DNA of 64,000 nt from positions 558,001 through 622,000 of the forward strand of contig NZ_CP017076.1 in NCBI RefSeq assembly GCF_001742225.1, written 5' to 3'. The notes under the pieces were generated by a model that ran no database searches, was not told where the DNA came from, and was given only the letters and a program-made list of their open reading frames with translations. The DNA is from Novosphingobium resinovorum. Its GTDB lineage: Bacteria > Pseudomonadota > Alphaproteobacteria > Sphingomonadales > Sphingomonadaceae. Shown here one piece after another: positions 8,118-16,441 of this stretch. The position numbers and the translations under genes were made by a program. The first letter of the stretch is position 1; every line of letters starts with the position of its first letter.

Positions 8118-9393
8118 CGGGGTGGCAAGCTCCATGATAGGCGTCGAGAGTGGCGGCGATATGCGCCATGACAAGGTCTGCGGGATCGAGCGACGCGGTC
8201 CCGGCGCGCACCGCCGCATAGGCAAGCGGCAAGTGCTGGCTGACCAGCGGCAGCGAGGGCACCATGTCGCGCAAGTTGGCGAACAACTGCTCCTGCGCGG
8301 CGACGATGCGCGCGTCGGGCCAGTAGTAGCGGATGCGGTCGGAAAGGCTGTACTGCAGCTGCAGGCTCAGCGCCGCCCCTTGCGCATGGTAATACTTGCG
8401 CCAGTTACCCGGCTCGGCGCGCATGCGCTCCAGCGCGACTTCGCGAAGCCCCGCACGGCGAGGAGCCGGTACGGTTTCCGCCTCGATCGCATCGAGCGCC
8501 CAGAGCGCCTCACGCAGCGCGAATGTCACGCCGGGGCCGACCTTGAGCACCGCGAAATGATCGCGCACCAGCGCGGCAAGCGCCTCGGCGGTCTGATAAT
8601 CGGTCGAATGCGCTTCGTAGACCAGCCCCGCGACCGGCTCGATCGCGCGGCTCAGTCCGGTGGCGCGCTCGGGACGGTAATCGACGACCTTGTCGTGATC
8701 GAACTCGACGCCCGGCTGGACGACGGTGGCGATCACGCGGTCCCATGCAGCGGACAGCCCCGCCTCGGCGAACAGTGCGCGGTGCATCTCGACCGTGGCG
8801 ATGGCGTCGGCCGGATCAGTGACGGCCAGTTCGTCGAGGTCTTCCGCCGCGCCGCCCGGCACGGGAACCTCGGTGCCGATCACATAGACCGGCGCGTCCG
8901 CGGCCATGACCTCGAAGGCATCTTCGGCGGCCCGGCACAGGCGCGCCGCACGTTCGGCGATGGTCCGTTCGGGCAGCGGCACCGGATCGTCGGCGCAGCT
9001 CATCGAGCAGTCGAGATGGATCTTGCCGAACCCGGCGCGCACGTAAGCCGCGACCATCACTTCCGCCCGGTCCATCGCCTCGGCCGCAGGCAGCGCGGTC
9101 CAGGGATTGGGGCCGAGGTGATCGCCGCCCAGCGCCAGCCGTTCGACCGGGAAGCCGACGCGTTGCGCGATGGCGCGCACGAAGTCGCGGTAATCGGCGG
9201 GGGTCATGCCGGTATAGCCGCCGTCCTGGTTCACCTGGTTACAGGTCGCCTCGACGAGGAGGATGTCCTGGCCGGTCGCCAGCGCGTGGCGCAGCGCCGC
9301 TTCGATCGCCAGCGGGTGCGCGCAGCATACCGAAGTCACGCCGATGCGTTCGCCCGCCTTGTGCCGCAGCACGATATCTCGAATCGCTTTCAC
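8110..9393 (-). CDS. agaZ: GatZ/KbaZ/AgaZ-family protein of tagatose phosphate metabolism
   Basis: A 427-residue protein matching the GatZ/KbaZ family from end to end: VTSVCCAHPLAIEAALRHAL at the N-terminus, VEATCNQVNQDGGYTGMTP, LGGDHLGPNPW and IHLDCSMSCADDP. In enterobacteria this family is the non-catalytic subunit of tagatose-1,6-bisphosphate aldolase, and in several other proteobacteria AgaZ is described as a tagatose-6-phosphate kinase. The adjacent AgaS- and AgaK-like genes favour the second role here. No class II aldolase (AgaY) or deacetylase (AgaA) gene is in view. It is the first gene of the operon and follows the repeat-bearing promoter at 9424-9463. Confidence 0.85.
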   Translation of the reverse strand: MKAIRDIVLRHKAGERIGVTSVCCAHPLAIEAALRHALATGQDILLVEATCNQVNQDGGYTGMTPADYRDFVRAIAQRVGFPVERLALGGDHLGPNPWTALPAAEAMDRAEVMVAAYVRAGFGKIHLDCSMSCADDPVPLPERTIAERAARLCRAAEDAFEVMAADAPVYVIGTEVPVPGGAAEDLDELAVTDPADAIATVEMHRALFAEAGLSAAWDRVIATVVQPGVEFDHDKVVDYRPERATGLSRAIEPVAGLVYEAHSTDYQTAEALAALVRDHFAVLKVGPGVTFALREALWALDAIEAETVPAPRRAGLREVALERMRAEPGNWRKYYHAQGAALSLQLQYSLSDRIRYYWPDARIVAAQEQLFANLRDMVPSLPLVSQHLPLAYAAVRAGTASLDPADLVMAHIAATLDAYHGACHPDA

Positions 9394-9423
9394 ATCGCTT
9401 CCTTTCGTCTCGACGGGTAGCGC

Positions 9424-9463
9424 AACGAAACTTCAAACGCAACTAATCGAAACTAATCGAAAC
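9424..9463 (-). promoter_or_regulatory. Direct-repeat operator candidate upstream of agaZ
   Basis: The 10-mer AACTAATCGA occurs twice in tandem (9441-9460), and a CGAAAC core occurs three times at 9426, 9448 and 9458. This lies 31-70 bp before the agaZ start. Repeated GAAAC/CTTTC-like half sites are typical of DeoR-family (AgaR-type) repressors; no such regulator gene is in the window, so the assignment is an inference. Confidence 0.5.
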
Positions 9464-9542
9464 CATCATTCTGCGAGGACGGCTGTCAACGGCGGAGCAA
9501 AAGTCGGCCATTCGGCGGCGTAAAACCAGGCCACGGTGTTAC

Positions 9543-9595
9543 ATGCCGGGGGGAGTGGCGTGAGGGCGTAGCCCGAAGGCCACTCCCCCCGGCAT
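9543..9595. repeat. Large hairpin inside the IS21 left end
   Basis: Perfect 17-bp arms (ATGCCGGGGGGAGTGGC at 9543-9559 and its complement at 9579-9595) enclose a loop with a nested GGGC-GTA-GCCC stem. It lies directly after the istB stop. It may terminate istAB transcription, although a T tract is lacking. Confidence 0.75.
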
Positions 9596-9606
9596 TGGCT
9601 TGATTT

Positions 9607-10374
9607 TCAGGGTCTGGTTTTGGCCTTTCGGGCCCGGCTGTGAGCGAGGCGATAGCTTTCGCCGTTCATCTCGAGGATGCTGACGTGATGGGTCAGACGA
9701 TCGAGGAGCGCGCCTGTGAGGCGCTCGGATCCGAAGGTTTCAGTCCATTCGTCGAAGGGCAGGTTGCTGGTGATCAAGGTGGAGCCGCGCTCATAGCGCT
9801 GGGAGATCAGCTCGAACAACAGTTCGGCACCGGTCTTGGAGAGCGGTACGAAGCCCAGTTCGTCAATGATGAGCAGCTTGTATCCGGCCATCTGCTTCTG
9901 GAAGCGCAGGAGACGCCGCTCGTCGCGCGCCTCCATCATCTCGCTGACCAGCGCCGCCGCAGTGGTGAAGCCCACCGACAGTCCTTTCTGGCATGCTGCC
10001 AGCCCGAGCCCCAAAGCTACGTGCGTCTTGCCGGTGCCCGATGGCCCCAGAGCGATGGCGTTCTCACGCCGCTCGATCCACTCGCAGCGCGCCATCTCGA
10101 GCACCTGCATCTTGTTGAGCCTGGGGATAGCGGCGAAGTCGAAGCTGTCGAGGCTTTTGACGGCGGGGAAGCGCGCGGCCTTGATGCGCCGCTCGACCAT
10201 ACGACGCTCCCTGTCGATCATCTCCATCTCGACGAGACGGGCGAGGAAGCGGATATGATCGACGCCTTCAGCGGCACATTGCCGGGCGAGCTTGTGATGC
10301 TCTCGCAGGCACGTAGGCAGCTTGAGTGCCTTGAGATGGTGAGCGAGAAGAATCTCCGGTGCCTGATCGCTCAT
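9607..10374 (-). CDS. istB: IS21 helper ATPase IstB
   Basis: A 255-residue DnaA/DnaC-like AAA+ ATPase that helps the IstA transposase choose and remodel target DNA. Walker A is GPSGTGKTH at residues 110-118 and Walker B is LLIIDELGF with D171 and E172. The SNLPFDEW sensor region and a basic C-terminus (RARKAKTRP) follow. The start at 10374 overlaps the istA stop as ATGA, the usual coupled arrangement. Length and motifs indicate an intact gene. Confidence 0.95.
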   Translation of the reverse strand: MSDQAPEILLAHHLKALKLPTCLREHHKLARQCAAEGVDHIRFLARLVEMEMIDRERRMVERRIKAARFPAVKSLDSFDFAAIPRLNKMQVLEMARCEWIERRENAIALGPSGTGKTHVALGLGLAACQKGLSVGFTTAAALVSEMMEARDERRLLRFQKQMAGYKLLIIDELGFVPLSKTGAELLFELISQRYERGSTLITSNLPFDEWTETFGSERLTGALLDRLTHHVSILEMNGESYRLAHSRARKAKTRP

Positions 10375-11879
10375 GCGGCCTCCTGCCTGTCGGACAGCAG
10401 GCTCATATAGGCTCTGGCAAAGGTCTTCTCGACCGTCGTGCGTGGCAGGAAGGGATAGACGTCCAGGTCCAGCCTGGGCGGCACGCGTTCGACCCGGCAC
10501 AGGACCAGGTGCCTGACGGCATCGAAGCCGATGGCGCCAAGGTCGATGGCCTGTTCCACCGCCGCCTGGAGATCGGCGATGGTGAACGTTTCCAGCAGGC
10601 GCAGCACCTGTACATATTCGCGCCTGCCATGTTTGTGCATGCGCCCTTCCATCAACCGCTGGAGCGTCCCGAACGCTTCGGGCAGGTCCCAGCCCTGCAA
10701 AGGGGCCGCCTGGTCGAATGCGTTGATCTTCTGCTCAATCAGCGGGAGATAATGGAGCGGGTCGAAGATAACCTCCTCGCGGGCATGGCAACGCGGGTGA
10801 CGGGCGATGACCTCGCTGCGGCATCCGATCACCACCGCATCGACATAGGCCCTGATCCAGACTTCCTGATGGCCCCAGGCCACCGGAACCGAATAATCGT
10901 TGGTCCTGTAGCGCACCAGGGATTGCGAGGAGACCCGCCCCCCGGTCTGATCGCAGGCCTCGAAGGGTGTAGCGGGCAGAGGCTGCATCGCCGCCAAATC
11001 GCGCTGCAAGCGCTCACCGATCGTCTCGCTCTCCCCGCGCACCTTGTCCTGCTGGCGCCTGCGGCATTGCTCCTCCAGCCACAGGTTGAACGCCTCCCAG
11101 GTCGGGAACTTCGGGATCGGCACCATGAAATTGCGGCGGCAGTAACCAACCAGCCCTTCCACATTGCCTTTCTCGTTCCCCTTGCCCGGGCGGGCATAGC
11201 GGTCGCGGATCACGTAATGCGACAGGAAAGCGCTGAACAGCGTGGCACGCTTGCGCGTGCCGTCTGGCAGGATCTTCGCCACCAGGCAGCGATCGTTGTC
11301 ATAGACGATCGAGCGCGGCACCGCGCCGAAGAACGCGAAGGCATGGACATGTCCGTCCACCCAGGCCTCCGCCACCGCCGCCGGATAGGCTCGCACATAG
11401 CAGGCATCACTGTGCGGCAGATCGAGCGCGAAGAAGTAAGCCTTTTGCTCCACCCCGCCGATCTCCACCAGCGCTTCCCCGAAATCGGCCTGCGCATCTC
11501 CCGCCGGGTGCGCCAGCGGCACGAACATCTCCCGGCTGCGTTGCTCGCGCTCCCGGATGTAATCCTTGATGATCGTATAGCCGCCGGTAAAACCATGTTC
11601 GGTGCGCAAACGGTCGAATACCCGCTTCGCCGTATGGCGCTGCTTGCGCGGGACACCGCGATCCCCCTCAAGCCATCCATCGATGATCCCCACAAACCCG
11701 TCCAGCTTCGGGCGCTGCGGTGCAGACTGACGCCGGTAACCCGGCGGCGATGAAAACGACAGCATCTTGCGCACCGTATCGCGCGACACATTGAAACGCT
11801 TCGCCGCCGCCCGTTGGCTCATGCCATCCGCGCAAGCCAAACGGACCTGAAGATAAAGTTCCACGCTGTAGATCCCCAC
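10371..11879 (-). CDS. istA: IS21 transposase IstA
   Basis: A 502-residue DDE transposase of the IS21 family. An N-terminal helix-turn-helix (AAAKRFNVSRDTVRKML, residues 24-40) precedes the RNase H-like core with D132 (QADFGEA), D194 (IVYDNDR) and a glutamate in the GNEKGNVEG motif (residue 241). A beta-barrel and a C-terminal region follow. The start is GTG at 11879. No frameshift or stop is seen, so with IstB it should be active in principle. Confidence 0.95.
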   Translation of the reverse strand: MGIYSVELYLQVRLACADGMSQRAAAKRFNVSRDTVRKMLSFSSPPGYRRQSAPQRPKLDGFVGIIDGWLEGDRGVPRKQRHTAKRVFDRLRTEHGFTGGYTIIKDYIREREQRSREMFVPLAHPAGDAQADFGEALVEIGGVEQKAYFFALDLPHSDACYVRAYPAAVAEAWVDGHVHAFAFFGAVPRSIVYDNDRCLVAKILPDGTRKRATLFSAFLSHYVIRDRYARPGKGNEKGNVEGLVGYCRRNFMVPIPKFPTWEAFNLWLEEQCRRRQQDKVRGESETIGERLQRDLAAMQPLPATPFEACDQTGGRVSSQSLVRYRTNDYSVPVAWGHQEVWIRAYVDAVVIGCRSEVIARHPRCHAREEVIFDPLHYLPLIEQKINAFDQAAPLQGWDLPEAFGTLQRLMEGRMHKHGRREYVQVLRLLETFTIADLQAAVEQAIDLGAIGFDAVRHLVLCRVERVPPRLDLDVYPFLPRTTVEKTFARAYMSLLSDRQEAA

Positions 11880-11981
11880 ACCTCCCTGACTTGGCAGAAA
11901 GGCTTCAAGGTGGACGACTTTTACGCCGCCCGCAGCAGGACTATCCCGCCGCTAGCGTGGCCGAATATTGCTCCGCCGTTC

Positions 11982-12227
11982 TCACTCGTCGCTGGTGTTC
12001 AGCCGAACGCGGGAGCCGACCGCTCCGACCAGCGCCGGTGTGCTGCCCTTGCGGAATTCGGCAAGGAGACGGTCGGCCTCGTCGTCGAGATCCACGTCGA
12101 GCTGTTGCTGAAAGGCGTGGCGCATGGTCCAGAAGGCGCCGCCCCACAGCCCCATGACACCCAGGGTGAGACAGGCTGTGTAGGCGAGCGCCATGCGCAG
12201 TGTCGCGCTCTTGTGCAAGCGGATCAC
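11982..12227 (-). pseudogene. Sensor histidine kinase, truncated by the IS21 element
   Basis: Only the first 81 residues remain. They start at a GTG that overlaps the response regulator stop (GTGA). The fragment has a transmembrane helix (MALAYTACLTLGVMGLWGGAFWT region) and the start of a sensor domain with a DVDLDDEADRLL helix. The frame ends LNTSDE followed by TGA, and that TGA is made of the first three bases of the IS21 end. HAMP, H-box and ATPase domains are missing and are not found beyond the element. The fragment cannot signal as a kinase. Confidence 0.88.
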
Positions 12228-12901
12228 ACCGCGCGCATCCGGTAGCCGACTCCGCGAACGGTCTCGATGATGTCTTTCGCGCCGCCTTCCGCAAGTTTGC
12301 CGCGCAGCCGGCTCATGTGCGTCTCGACAATGTTGGTTCGCGGGTCGAAATGGAATTCCCAGACCGTTTCCAGCAGCATGGTCCGGGTAATGGTCTTGCC
12401 ACCACCCCGTATCAGTTCTTCAAGCAGGGCGAATTCGCGTGGTTGGAGCGCTATCCGCTCGCCGCCGCAAGTCACCTCGCGCCTGAGCAAATCCATCCGA
12501 AGTACCCCCCACATGAGTTGGGTCGTGCTACCACCGGCGTTTGAACTGCGGCGACCCAGCGCCTGGACGCGCGCAGCCAGTTCCGCAAACGCGAACGGCT
12601 TGACAAGATAGTCATCCGCGCCCGCTTCCAGTCCTTCGACCCGGTCTTCTATGCGGCCCAGTGCGGTAAGCAGCAGCACGGGAACATGCACCTGCGCGCT
12701 ACGCAAGGCTCGCAAGACCTGTATCCCGTCATGTACGGGCATCATCCTATCCAGCACGAGGACATCGTGGTCGTGCAACTGGGTTATCTGGAGCGCATCA
12801 CGGCCGTCTGCGGCCACGGTGACGCTATGACCGAGATCGCGAAGCCCACGCGCGACAAATTCGGCCGCCTGGGGATCGTCCTCGGCCAAGAGAATACGCA
12901 T
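12224..12901 (-). CDS. OmpR/PhoB-family response regulator, now without its kinase
   Basis: A 225-residue regulator with a receiver domain (acidic pocket E7, D8, D9; phospho-acceptor D51 in LVLDRMMP; K in LVKPFAF) and a C-terminal winged helix (LQPREFALLEELIRGG, then FDPRTNIVETHMSRLRGKL). The ATG at 12901 is preceded by GAGGA at a good distance. The kinase gene that follows with a four-base overlap is destroyed by IS21. The regulator may therefore be inactive, or be phosphorylated by another kinase or by acetyl phosphate. Related systems often control metal or envelope stress genes, but no target is adjacent. Confidence 0.92.
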   Translation of the reverse strand: MRILLAEDDPQAAEFVARGLRDLGHSVTVAADGRDALQITQLHDHDVLVLDRMMPVHDGIQVLRALRSAQVHVPVLLLTALGRIEDRVEGLEAGADDYLVKPFAFAELAARVQALGRRSSNAGGSTTQLMWGVLRMDLLRREVTCGGERIALQPREFALLEELIRGGGKTITRTMLLETVWEFHFDPRTNIVETHMSRLRGKLAEGGAKDIIETVRGVGYRMRAV

Positions 12902-13491
12902 CGACAGGTTCCTCGCGTGCCAGCTAATATACACGGGTTGCGAAGCACCATACCGGCCTGGGCGCTCCCTGTGTCATGCGCCTTATAGGTCGAGGGCCGC
13001 CGCCCAATAAAGGTCGATGGCCAAACATTGGCAAATCACAACTTACCTCTGGGAGCAGCCGGGGCGCACGAGCGATTCCACCTCGTTTAAGGGTTGCCTA
13101 AACTGCGCAGCGCCGAGGGGAATCACAATCGCTCTATGACAGTTCCTGCCTTGCGGGTGCGCATTCCGCTCCTGACAGGATTGCTGCTCGCCAACCCACT
13201 TGGCGCCCGCGGGCCAATTCATCCGCAATGGAAAAATATGGCTAACCACGAAATTGAGGTCGTCTACTTCGATGCGCCGTCGGTTGTGAGGACCACGCTT
13301 GAAAGCGGTGCAGTCAGGATTCCTCGTGTCTTCGCAGACTTTCAGAAGGTACAGCGTATCGACATGGCCCGTTACGGCAAGAGTGGCCATTCAGTTCACG
13401 ACCTAGGCGAAAGCTGTCATTCCCGCAGCTTCGCTCGCTCAAGCAAGGGAGGCCGAAAGTCGAGGCACGCCACCCAAGCAGACGCATAAAA
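12902..13491. other. Long intergenic stretch with no convincing gene
   Basis: About 590 bp between the response regulator and the MFS gene. An open frame at 13136-13489 (plus, 118 codons) starts with a hydrophobic, basic segment that could be a signal sequence, but its codon use is more AT-rich than its neighbours, its ribosome site (GAGGGG) is about 15 bases away, and I recognise no family. I see no clear promoter or repeat. Its promoter-side position next to a two-component regulator means a small regulated gene cannot be excluded. Confidence 0.4.
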
Positions 13492-14703
13492 TCAATGACT
13501 TATGACCGTCATGTCTCCCGTGCGGCTTCCTGTGGGAAAGCCGTGCGCACGTGATGACCATGCAACCACGAAGCCAACGCATGTCAACGCGAGCATGGCC
13601 CAGGGAAATGCTGCGACACCCCAAGTCTCAAGCATAAAACCGCCAGCAAGGCCTCCCGCTGCGATCGCACCGTTCCAGGCAACGACATTCATCGACAGAG
13701 CCGTGTCCGCGCTGTCGCCGGCAGCATCTGCGAGGGCGGTCTGGAGCAAAGTTGCCGCGCCGCCAAAAGTCAGCCCCCAGATCGCAGTGCAGGCGTAGAT
13801 GACGATGACGGACCTAGCGCCCAGCACAAGTGTCACCGTGACCAGTGCAAACAAAGCAAGACTCGCCAGCACGGTCGACCGCAGGAAATGGTCCACCAGC
13901 TTCCCGGTCACCCATATTCCGGCCAACGCGGTCATGCCAAATGTGAGCAGGACGAGATCCACACGGTCTGCCAGGCCAGCAGGCGTCACGAACGGCGCCA
14001 CGTAGGTATAAAGGATGTTGTGTGCGAGCATCCAGCTGACGACGACGCCCAGGACGGGACGGACCCCCGGTGTCGTGAGAACGCGGTAAAGCGGCATTCG
14101 CGCACTGCGGGCCTGACCGGGATAATCGGGAACCTTCGCCAGCACCCACAAGATCAGCACGATCGTCAGCAGTGACATCACACCAAAAGCAGAACGCCAG
14201 CCGACTGCGGCACCCAGCCAAGTTCCGAAGGGAACACCGAGTGACAAGGCTACAGGCGTTCCAACCATGGCAATCGCCATCGCTCGGCCCTGTTGTTCGG
14301 GTGCAACCATCCGGCGCGCATATCCCGCCAGCAGGCTCCAGGCCAACCCCGCCGACATGCCGGCCATGAAGCGGGCGGCCATCGTGAGCACAACGTCGTG
14401 CGAGAGTGCAGTGATCGAATTGAAGACGAGGAAACCGACAATCGTCAGCAACAACACGCTGCGCCGCCGCCACCCCTGCGTCGCAATGCTGAGCGGAATG
14501 GCAGCGATCAGCGAACCGACGGCATAAGCGGTAACAGTTTGTCCCGCGAGCGCTGATGAAATGTCCATGCTCGAGGATATTTGCGGCAGCAGTCCAGCCG
14601 GCAAGGTTTCGGTGGCGATGCAGATGAAGCCAGTCATCGCAAGCGCGAGAAGTGCGGAAACTGGCATGGGATCACTTGCCCGGTTGCATTCTTCGTTCGG
14701 CAT
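13492..14703 (-). CDS. MFS transporter of the DHA1/AraJ (sugar or drug efflux) type
   Basis: A 403-residue protein with about twelve hydrophobic helices. The ETLPAGLLPQIS segment after helix 1 and the loop WRRRSVLL after helix 2 are typical of the YdhP/AraJ/NepI efflux group, as is ARFMAGMSAGLAWSLLAGYARR. The ATG at 14703 is chosen because AAGG precedes it closely. It is divergent from a TetR regulator and the gap holds two operator-like palindromes, so it is very likely repressed by that regulator and induced by its own substrate. The substrate is unknown. Confidence 0.88.
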   Translation of the reverse strand: MPNEECNRASDPMPVSALLALAMTGFICIATETLPAGLLPQISSSMDISSALAGQTVTAYAVGSLIAAIPLSIATQGWRRRSVLLLTIVGFLVFNSITALSHDVVLTMAARFMAGMSAGLAWSLLAGYARRMVAPEQQGRAMAIAMVGTPVALSLGVPFGTWLGAAVGWRSAFGVMSLLTIVLILWVLAKVPDYPGQARSARMPLYRVLTTPGVRPVLGVVVSWMLAHNILYTYVAPFVTPAGLADRVDLVLLTFGMTALAGIWVTGKLVDHFLRSTVLASLALFALVTVTLVLGARSVIVIYACTAIWGLTFGGAATLLQTALADAAGDSADTALSMNVVAWNGAIAAGGLAGGFMLETWGVAAFPWAMLALTCVGFVVAWSSRAHGFPTGSRTGDMTVISH

Positions 14704-14720
14704 GGAAACCTTCACACTTA

Positions 14721-14788
14721 TGGATTGATCGATCCACAACTACGCAGGTGACAGCCGAATGGCAATGATTTATAGATTGATCAGTCCA
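14721..14788. promoter_or_regulatory. Paired TetR-type operators in the MFS/TetR divergent promoter
   Basis: Two related imperfect palindromes lie between the divergent genes: TGGATTGATCGATCCA at 14721-14736 and TAGATTGATCAGTCCA at 14773-14788. They differ at only three of sixteen positions and share the centre ATTGATC. The first is 17 bp from the MFS start and the second 14 bp from the tetR start. One site per promoter fits repression of both genes by the same TetR protein. Confidence 0.75.
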
Positions 14789-14802
14789 TAAATGAGGATG
14801 GC

Positions 14803-15408
14803 ATGCCGCGCACAGGACGCCCACGCACTTTTGACCGAGACGGCGCCATCGATGCGGCCATGACGCTTTTCTGGGCCCAAGGTTATGAGCCGACATCCTT
14901 GTCGCAGCTCAGGTCCAGCATGGGGGGGCTATCGTCGGCCAGCTTCTATGCGGCTTTCACGTCCAAGGAGGCGCTGTTCCAGGATGTCGTGGACCGTTAT
15001 ATCGGATCCTATGGTCAAGTGACCGCAAGCCTCAAGGACGATACGCTCGCCCCGCGCAATGCGATCGAGACGGCATTGCGCAAATCGGCCGCTATGCAAA
15101 CGGCGCAGTCGCATCCCCCAGGCTGCTTGATCATGCTTGGCGCCAACAATTGCTCGCCAGAAAATCGGCAGGTCGAGGCGATCCTGGTACAGGAGCGTCA
15201 ACGCAACCGCCAAGGGATCGAACGGCATGTCGAGAGAGCCAGAACGAACGGAGAGTTGTCACCAAGTACTGACACGGCCGCAATGGCACGGATGTTTAGC
15301 ACCTTCCTGAGCGGTATGTCAGTCGAAGCCAGAGATGGCGTACCTTTATCGCAGATTGACGCAGCGATTACGTCGTTGATGCGGCTTTGGGATCAGGCTG
15401 CTGTCTGA
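14803..15408 (+). CDS. TetR/AcrR-family transcriptional repressor
   Basis: A 201-residue regulator. The N-terminal DNA-binding domain starts GRPRTFDRDGAIDAAMTLFW and has a YEPTSLSQL recognition region ending in SASFYAAFTSKEALF, close to the LmrA/YxaF subgroup. The ligand domain contains HPPGCLIMLGA, a Cys-containing motif common to this subgroup. It diverges from the MFS gene, and two copies of its probable operator lie in between. It is expected to sense the transporter's substrate. Confidence 0.9.
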   Translation: MPRTGRPRTFDRDGAIDAAMTLFWAQGYEPTSLSQLRSSMGGLSSASFYAAFTSKEALFQDVVDRYIGSYGQVTASLKDDTLAPRNAIETALRKSAAMQTAQSHPPGCLIMLGANNCSPENRQVEAILVQERQRNRQGIERHVERARTNGELSPSTDTAAMARMFSTFLSGMSVEARDGVPLSQIDAAITSLMRLWDQAAV

Positions 15409-16080
15409 CGCTGGGGCTGATGCGTGACTGACGGGGAGCGAACGCCGGATCATAGGACACCGCATAATTCACGTAGCCACCCTCGTGCATGGTACGAAGT
15501 CGCCTTGGCGCTTCAATGCAGGAGGGTGCCCGATGTCGATGCAGGATTAGACGTGAGTGACAAGACGACGCATATCTGCGTGGTCGATGCCGATGGTAAA
15601 GTTTTTCCGATGCGATGTTGTCGCGAGCGATCCCGATGTTTTGGCCAAGTGGCTGCCCCGGCATTGCGCGGATCTCGTGCGCGTAGTGTTGGAAACAGAA
15701 ACGCGATCGACCTTTCTCTATCATGGACTGGCCGAGCGTGGTGTCGCGGTGGAGTGTATATGTGCGCGGCGCGCCAAGGGCGTCCTATCTGCACGTGTGA
15801 ACAAGGGCGATGTCCACGACGCAGAGGGACTTGCTCAGTTGGCACGCACCGGCTGGTTCAAACGAGTCCACATGATGGCGTTGGCCACGCATATCGCCCG
15901 GGCCGAGCTGCGCATCCGTGCCCAGCTCATCACCGCGCGGACATCCATGGCCAACCAACTGCGTGGACTTTTAAAGCTATTCGGCCTTCGTATCGGCACC
16001 GCCAGAACACCCGGCCGTCGGGCAGAGCGACTGGCGGCCTTCTACGCCCAGCGCCCTGACCTGAAGGCGCTATTTACCCC
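15409..16080 (+). pseudogene. IS110-family transposase remnant (frameshifted, truncated)
   Basis: The N-terminal DEDD part is readable from a GTG at 15526: DAGLDVSDKTTHICVVDADG, carrying the first catalytic Asp. At about 15601-15607 an extra T in a T run shifts the frame; the +1 frame then reads on through RCDVVASDPDVLAKW, VLETETRSTFLYHG and NKGDVHDAEGLAQLAR. The coding match stops at about 16073, so the C-terminal serine domain of IS110 transposases is absent. Bases 15409-15525 are probably the left end of the element. The next bases belong to an unrelated, reversed oxidoreductase remnant. Confidence 0.85.
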
Positions 16081-16104
16081 TCAGGCTTGAGGCAGGAAAA
16101 TGGC

Positions 16105-16441
16105 CGAAGCCAGGACGTTCGCTTCCCGGCAGCGTGCAGGATGCACAGTCGCCGATCGCGAAAACGCGCGGGTCCGAGACCGACCGCAGCGTAGGGGTAG
16201 TGAGGATCTGGCCCGTGCGCGTCAGTTCCAACGTGCCGAGCTTGCCGGCGATCGGCGTGGCGCGAACCCCCGCCGCCCCACACCATGAGGTCTGCCGGGA
16301 TATGTTCGCCGCTCTTGGTGCATCGGCGGTCACTTCGGTAACGGGAACCTCGGTCAGCACGCGGACGCCCAATGTTTCCAGTTCCCGCCGGGCCGCGTTG
16401 GAGAGCCGCTCGGGCAAGGCGGGCAGGATATTCGAGCGCGA
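16105..16441 (-). pseudogene. NADH dehydrogenase (NDH-2)-like FAD oxidoreductase remnant
   Basis: About 110 residues of an internal to C-terminal part remain: an ILPALPERLSNAARRELETLGVRV segment (normally after the second nucleotide-binding fold), IPADLMVWG in a different frame, then ATPIAGKLGTLELTRTGQI and the FAD-contacting VFAIGDCAS. At least two frameshifts lie between 16275 and 16320. Both ends are lost: one side meets the IS110 remnant and the other the lacI-type gene. It is a clear decay product of a pyridine nucleotide-disulphide oxidoreductase. Confidence 0.8.

Larger units (their letters stand above)
9484..11984 (-). mobile_element. IS21-family insertion sequence, apparently intact
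   Basis: About 2501 bp with istA and istB on the minus strand. The ends match as imperfect inverted repeats: both start TG and share AACGGCGGAGCAA followed by TCGGCCA (9484-9510 and 11958-11984). A second inner repeat, GGCGGCGTAAAA, is present near each end, as expected of the multiple end repeats in IS21. I see no matching target duplication: the left flank ends GAGGACGGC and the right flank begins CTCGTCGCT. The right end lies inside a sensor kinase gene, whose remainder does not appear at the left end. Confidence 0.9.

Noticed and set aside
13043..13489. Overlapping open frames on both strands between the response regulator and the MFS gene
   Set aside because: No recognisable family, poor ribosome sites and atypical codon use; kept only as an uncertain stretch.
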